DNA of 54,322 nt from URNF01 sp045594105 (lineage in GTDB: Bacteria; Bacillota; Clostridia; Oscillospirales; Acutalibacteraceae): contig JAZNXY010000045.1 of assembly GCA_045594105.1 (NCBI GenBank), positions 1 through 54,322 of the forward strand, written 5' to 3'. The notes below the pieces were generated by a model, which was not told where the DNA came from, did not search any database, and saw nothing but the letters and a program-made list of their open reading frames with translations. The translations under genes and the position numbers were made by a program. Positions 50,643-54,322 of the stretch are shown here, in pieces. Each line of letters starts with the position of its first letter. Positions within the stretch are counted from its first letter, which is position 1.

Positions 50643-52003
50643 TATCTCCGTCTCCTCTTCATTTTGTTGCGACGCTGACGGCGGGCATCAAAAACGGCAT
50701 AGCCGATGTATCCGCCGAACACCAGCACGATCACGCCGATGCCGCCCCACAGCCAACCCGAGCCGAGCACCGCACCGATGCCGGAAAATACCGCCGCTAT
50801 GGCACTTTTTTTCATGGTTTCTGCGGCAACCAGCTCGAGCTCACCGATTTTTTCGTCTACGTTGACAATTAGCTCTACCTTGCCGAGCACCGCACCTTTT
50901 TCAACGGGCGCCGTGACAACCGGTTGGTTTATGGTCACCTTTTTAATAACGTCTTTCGGTTCTACCGTGTTGTAAATAACGGTGGAAAATGCCTGCTTGG
51001 GTACGAGATTTACCGAATCCTTGCCTAAAACGTGTTTCACCTTGACACTCGCTAAAATTTCGCTGTCGGTCAGCAGGGTTTTGTAGGTAAAGTTGCGGAA
51101 CGCCCAACGGTACAGTGCGGCGGTATCGGTGTAATGTGCCCCCACTCTGCCGTCGGCGGTTTTTGCGGGACTGCCCAGCAAAACCACCATATACTGATAG
51201 CCGCTGTCCGCCGCAACGGTGGCAAGCCCCCACCCTTCGTGCTCGGATAAGCCCGTACGCCCGAATTTCAGAGGAGAGTAGTAGTAGCCGGTAGAGGCAC
51301 GCAGCATATCCACACGGTTGATAATGGTATACGGCTCGCCTCCGGTGGTGGGCTGTACCGCATACTGTTTATTAGACATCATGGTTTCAAACTCGGGGAA
51401 GGTCAGTGCGTACCGCATAATGCGGTATACATCTCTTGCGGTGGTATACTGACTGAGCGAGTCCAGACCGGTGACGTTGGCAAAATGGGTGTTTTGACAC
51501 CCGATTTTTTTGGCGAGAGCATTCATACCCTCCACAAACTCTTTCACGCCGCCGCTGACGGTGTATGCGAGGGTGGTGGCGGCATCGGAAGCGGTCTGAA
51601 TTAAGGAAACGGTTAAAAGGTCTCTGAGCTTCCAGGTTTCACCGAACTCCATACCTACAGCGGTGACGCCTGTGCCTGCTACGTGGGTGTTGAACATCTC
51701 TAAGGTGTAGGTGCCTGTCACCGTGTCCATATTGAGATTTTTTTCCTTTACCTCGGTCAGCACGTATGCGCCTGCCATCAGGCGAATGAGTGCCGCAGGT
51801 GCGTGTACCGCATCTGCGTTTTTCTCATACAGGAAGATATCCTCGCTCTCGTTACCGCCGAGAAATATCACCGCTGCGGCTGCCGCCTGAGGCGCCAGCT
51901 CATCGGGCAGGGTGTATGCTGCCGCAGACGGTGCCGCCATTACTGCCATACCTGCCAACAACGTAACCGCCAGGATCACAGAAAGTAGTTTTTTGTATTT
52001 CAT
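50642..52003 (-). CDS. D,D-carboxypeptidase (PBP5) homologue with altered active site
   Basis: This 453-residue protein has a signal peptide (1-29), a peptidase S11 domain, a PBP5-type beta domain and a C-terminal membrane anchor (about 418-440) with a basic tail. The layout is that of DacA/DacF, but all three penicillin-fold motifs are changed. SxxK, normally ASLTK, reads AALIR (71-74 lack both Ser and Lys). SxN reads TAS (137-139), and KTG reads RTG (249-251). It therefore cannot form the usual acyl-enzyme. A structural or regulatory role, or binding of peptidoglycan, is more likely (inference). The frame is otherwise intact. The ATG was chosen because AGGTG lies six bases upstream. Confidence 0.83.
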   Translation of the reverse strand: MKYKKLLSVILAVTLLAGMAVMAAPSAAAYTLPDELAPQAAAAAVIFLGGNESEDIFLYEKNADAVHAPAALIRLMAGAYVLTEVKEKNLNMDTVTGTYTLEMFNTHVAGTGVTAVGMEFGETWKLRDLLTVSLIQTASDAATTLAYTVSGGVKEFVEGMNALAKKIGCQNTHFANVTGLDSLSQYTTARDVYRIMRYALTFPEFETMMSNKQYAVQPTTGGEPYTIINRVDMLRASTGYYYSPLKFGRTGLSEHEGWGLATVAADSGYQYMVVLLGSPAKTADGRVGAHYTDTAALYRWAFRNFTYKTLLTDSEILASVKVKHVLGKDSVNLVPKQAFSTVIYNTVEPKDVIKKVTINQPVVTAPVEKGAVLGKVELIVNVDEKIGELELVAAETMKKSAIAAVFSGIGAVLGSGWLWGGIGVIVLVFGGYIGYAVFDARRQRRNKMKRRRR

Positions 52004-52015
52004 ATCTATCACCTA

Positions 52016-52513
52016 TTATAAGCCGAGTGCTTTTTCAATACGCAAAGCATTGTCGGTCAGATCTCCGCCGTCACAATTCACCGTGATGTCGGCATATTTT
52101 TCATACAGAGGGGTACGTTCTTCAAAAATATCCGAAAGCGTTTGTCCGTCACGCATCAGAATGCCACGTGTTTCAAAATTATTGACTCGTTTTTCAAGTT
52201 CCTCGAGCGGCACACGCAGATATACCACCGTACCGATGGATTTTAAGTGTGCCATTGCCTCCTTGCCGTACACCATACTGCCGCCGGTGGCAATAACGGT
52301 ACGTTGTGCCTGTATTGACGCACCCACACGGTTTTCAAGCTCGGCAAAATAATCACCGCCGTCATCCCGCAGAATTTCAAACAGGCGTTTACCCGCCGCC
52401 TCCTGAAGTAAAAGGTCTACGTCGGCATAGCGAAACCCCAGTCGCTTGGCAAGCAGTACCCCGACGGTGCTTTTGCCACAGCCAGGCATACCGATGAGAA
52501 TAATGTTGTCCAT
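52016..52513 (-). CDS. aroK: Shikimate kinase-like protein
   Basis: This 165-residue P-loop kinase has Walker A GMPGCGKST (8-16), the substrate aspartate region YADVDLLLQ (Asp33), ATGGSMV and the C-terminal ERTPLYEKYADITV. Shikimate kinase phosphorylates shikimate in aromatic amino acid synthesis. Two shikimate contacts are altered: the Arg of the usual GExxFR is Ala57 (DYFAELE), and the third Gly of GGG is Ser79. The symbol is therefore tentative; another small alcohol could be the substrate. GAGG at the end of the MATE gene serves as its ribosome site. Confidence 0.75.
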   Translation of the reverse strand: MDNIILIGMPGCGKSTVGVLLAKRLGFRYADVDLLLQEAAGKRLFEILRDDGGDYFAELENRVGASIQAQRTVIATGGSMVYGKEAMAHLKSIGTVVYLRVPLEELEKRVNNFETRGILMRDGQTLSDIFEERTPLYEKYADITVNCDGGDLTDNALRIEKALGL

Positions 52514-52520
52514 AAAAACC

Positions 52521-53900
52521 TCACGAAACAATGTTTTGCATCCAGCTGCCTCGTTTTAACAGCCACGCACCTAAAAAGCATTTGATGCTGTTGAGTGCTT
52601 CGTATGCCACGCACAGCCATACCACCGACACGTCGGTATATCTTGACAGCAAGAACACAACCGGCATAACACAAAAATACGAAACACCGCAGTCCATCAA
52701 AATGGTTACTGACATATTACCGCCCGAGCGAATGGCAAAATACGCAGAAAAGGCATACGCCTGCAGGGGAATGCCGCACGCGGTTACAATCATCAGTTGG
52801 GTGGTGAGTGCCTTTACCGCAACGGGTGTGTTGTACATCAGAGGAATGACACCCGACAGACCGCCAAACAGCGCCGCCATAGCCAGAGAGGCGACCACGG
52901 CGAAAGCGAGCAGCCGTGGGTAATCCTCTTTCACCCTCTTAAACTCACCCGCACCGAGCAGCTGCCCTAAAATGATACCCACAGCGATACCCACCGCCTG
53001 GTAGGACACGGAAAACAGGTTATTGAAGGTTTGGGTGATGTTGGCAGCGGCAACTGCCGCAAGACCACGGGTAGCGTAGCATTGATTAAGGAATGCTACC
53101 GACAGCGCCCATAATGCTTCATTACACATCAGCGGCACGCCCTTGGCGGACACCTTGCCCACCAATTTAAGCGGGATGTACAGCGAGCGGAATGCTTTTT
53201 TGATAAACGGGAATTGCTCCCGGTGACGCACGGTCCAGGTGACCACAATGCCCAGCTCTACAAAGCGGGAGAGCACCGTGGCGGTTGCCGCACCGACAAC
53301 ACCGAGCTTGGGGAAGCCGAGATTGCCGTAGATGAGCAGCCAGTTAAACAGAAGGTTTACGGTAACTGCAATAATGCCTGCCTGCATCGGCAGTACCGTC
53401 TCACCACATTCACGCAGCGTGCCCGAAAAGCATTGGGTGAGTGCGAAGGGGAGTAACCCCAACAGCATAACAAAGAGATAGCTCCTTGCCGCTTCTGCGG
53501 TTGCCGCAATGGCAGCAGGGTCCTCTCCTGCTTCAATGTACAGGGAGATGAGCGGTGCCTGGCAGGTAAGAAAAATGGCCACCGCCGCTGCCGTCAAGCC
53601 GAATGCCAACAGCAGCTTGAAACGGAACACGTGCCGGATGCTGTCCCAGTCGCCTTTACCGTAAAACTGGGTACTGAAAATGCCTGCACCCGCAACGGCA
53701 CCGAAGATGCACAGGTTAAATATAAACATCAGTTGGTTGGCGATAGCGGCGCCGTTCATTTGGGTGATGTCCAGCCGCCCTACCATAATGTTGTCCAGCA
53801 TACTCACAAAGTTGGTAATGCCGTTTTGCAGCATAATGGGGAGCGCTACTGCAATCACCAAACGGTAAAACGCCTTATCGCCTACGTATCGTTTAAGCAT
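52521..53900 (-). CDS. MATE-family multidrug/Na+ antiporter
   Basis: This 459-residue membrane protein has twelve helices in two halves. MatE signatures are VIAVALPIMLQNGITNFVSM at the N-terminus, LDNIMVGRLD, and in the second half PLMCNEALWALSVAFLNQ. MATE proteins export cationic drugs or metabolites in exchange for sodium or protons; the substrate is unknown. It is the first gene of a leftward series including aroK, the carboxypeptidase homologue and rsmA, with very short gaps. Confidence 0.93.
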   Translation of the reverse strand: MLKRYVGDKAFYRLVIAVALPIMLQNGITNFVSMLDNIMVGRLDITQMNGAAIANQLMFIFNLCIFGAVAGAGIFSTQFYGKGDWDSIRHVFRFKLLLAFGLTAAAVAIFLTCQAPLISLYIEAGEDPAAIAATAEAARSYLFVMLLGLLPFALTQCFSGTLRECGETVLPMQAGIIAVTVNLLFNWLLIYGNLGFPKLGVVGAATATVLSRFVELGIVVTWTVRHREQFPFIKKAFRSLYIPLKLVGKVSAKGVPLMCNEALWALSVAFLNQCYATRGLAAVAAANITQTFNNLFSVSYQAVGIAVGIILGQLLGAGEFKRVKEDYPRLLAFAVVASLAMAALFGGLSGVIPLMYNTPVAVKALTTQLMIVTACGIPLQAYAFSAYFAIRSGGNMSVTILMDCGVSYFCVMPVVFLLSRYTDVSVVWLCVAYEALNSIKCFLGAWLLKRGSWMQNIVS

Positions 53901-53931
53901 AGAAAATCCTCAAAAAACAGGAGTGTTTATT

Positions 53932-54028
53932 CTGCCTTCTCCTTGAGGAGAAGCCTTTCCAACAAATGCACACCCCCCTGTTGCCTTCTCCTTGAGGAGA
54001 AGGGGGACCGCGTTAGCGGTGGATGAGG
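53932..54028. repeat. Two copies of a dispersed palindromic repeat
   Basis: CTTCTCCTTGAGGAGAAG, a perfect 7-base stem with a 4-base loop, occurs at 53936-53953 and again at 53985-54002. The second copy continues with ACCGC-GTTA-GCGGT (54007-54020) and GGATGAGG. This fills most of the gap between the MATE gene and the truncated gene at the right edge. Confidence 0.8.
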
Positions 54029-54041
54029 TGTTTACGGCAGT

Positions 54042-54320
54042 TTACCCACAGGAGTGACAAACATTTTCTGCAACTGTTGCGCCGCAGTGTTCACACATGT
54101 GGTCCCCGCCGGTCCAATAGCGAAGACAGGTGCCATTTTGTCCATCCCCGCCTTTTCTTCCGCACAAAGAGCAATGTCCGTCGTATTCTTCTGCTTCTTC
54201 GGTGTCTATAACTCGGATGATTCCGGGTTTATATTCATATTTGGCCCCGTTTTGCGGTTGCGTGCCCTTCGAGCCATCCTCGTAGGTATATACAATAGGC
54301 GATTTGCCGTCCCAAGAAAT
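54042..54320 (-). CDS. C-terminal part of a protein with a zinc-ribbon tail (partial)
   Basis: An open frame of 92 residues enters from the right edge and ends at 54042. Its first part (IVYTYEDGS, KYEYKPGIIRVID) is beta-rich with no family that I recognise. The last 45 residues carry four Cys pairs or single Cys: CSLCG, a lone C, CEHCG and CHSCG just before the stop. This is a zinc-ribbon-like arrangement. The start is outside the window. Confidence 0.6.
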   Translation of the reverse strand: MSWDGKSPIVYTYEDGSKGTQPQNGAKYEYKPGIIRVIDTEEAEEYDGHCSLCGRKGGDGQNGTCLRYWTGGDHMCEHCGATVAENVCHSCG

Positions 54321-54322
54321 AC

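Overview
The window is the replication-origin region of a spore-forming, Gram-positive, anaerobic-type Firmicute, most likely a clostridium of the Oscillospiraceae/Ruminococcaceae kind. The evidence is the gene order (rpmH-rnpA-yidD-yidC-jag on one strand, dnaA-dnaN-S4-recF-remB-gyrB-gyrA on the other), mnmG-rsmG-noc close by, a spoVA gene, rubrerythrin, and dispersed short palindromic repeats common in that group. No rRNA, tRNA, complete insertion sequence or CRISPR array was seen.

Layout. 1-840: the tail of a sensor kinase, then a DUF559 endonuclease-like gene flanked by inverted copies of a palindromic repeat. 848-3669: jag, yidC, yidD, rnpA and rpmH, leftward. 3670-5828: the dnaA promoter, dnaA, and an origin with DnaA boxes followed by a DnaA-trio unwinding element. 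5829-14769: dnaN, an S4 gene, recF, remB, gyrB, two YcxB-like membrane proteins and gyrA, rightward. 14770-15760: about 1 kb with inverted repeats, a possible 62-residue peptide gene and a second DnaA-box cluster. 15761-21645: mnmG, rsmG, noc and an EF-G paralogue, with two parS sites. 21915-29298: a six-gene surface-polysaccharide operon (two glycosyltransferases, polymerase/ligase, pyruvyl-transferase-like protein, flippase, F420H2-dehydrogenase-beta-like iron-sulfur protein). 29489-33877: a huge secreted protein made of cell-wall/glucan-binding repeats. 34067-35431: murF. 35514-41779, leftward: rlmB, a P-type ATPase homologue without catalytic motifs, DUF1846, a DMT transporter and rubrerythrin. 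41855-47116: spoVAE, a frameshifted GH39 gene, cysK, an F420-ligase-like gene and a GMP synthase ATP-pyrophosphatase subunit. 47205-53900, leftward: a MATE exporter, a shikimate-kinase-like protein, a D,D-carboxypeptidase homologue without catalytic residues, rsmA, a truncated CE2-type esterase and a membrane-anchored metallo-beta-lactamase-fold protein. The window ends in repeats and the tail of a zinc-ribbon protein.

How it works together. The core is origin firing (DnaA, boxes, trios), the clamp, gyrase, and origin segregation/nucleoid occlusion (parS, Noc), next to membrane-protein insertion and early ribosome/tRNA functions. To the right lies a cell-envelope block: polysaccharide synthesis and export, a giant binding protein that may hold that polymer or the wall, and the last cytoplasmic step of peptidoglycan-precursor synthesis. 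The points most worth following are a DUF559/palindromic-repeat unit organised like a REP/RAYT pair, a P1B-type pseudo-ATPase in an operon with rlmB and DUF1846, a pseudo-penicillin-binding protein with all three active-site motifs altered, and a clear DnaA-trio origin element.
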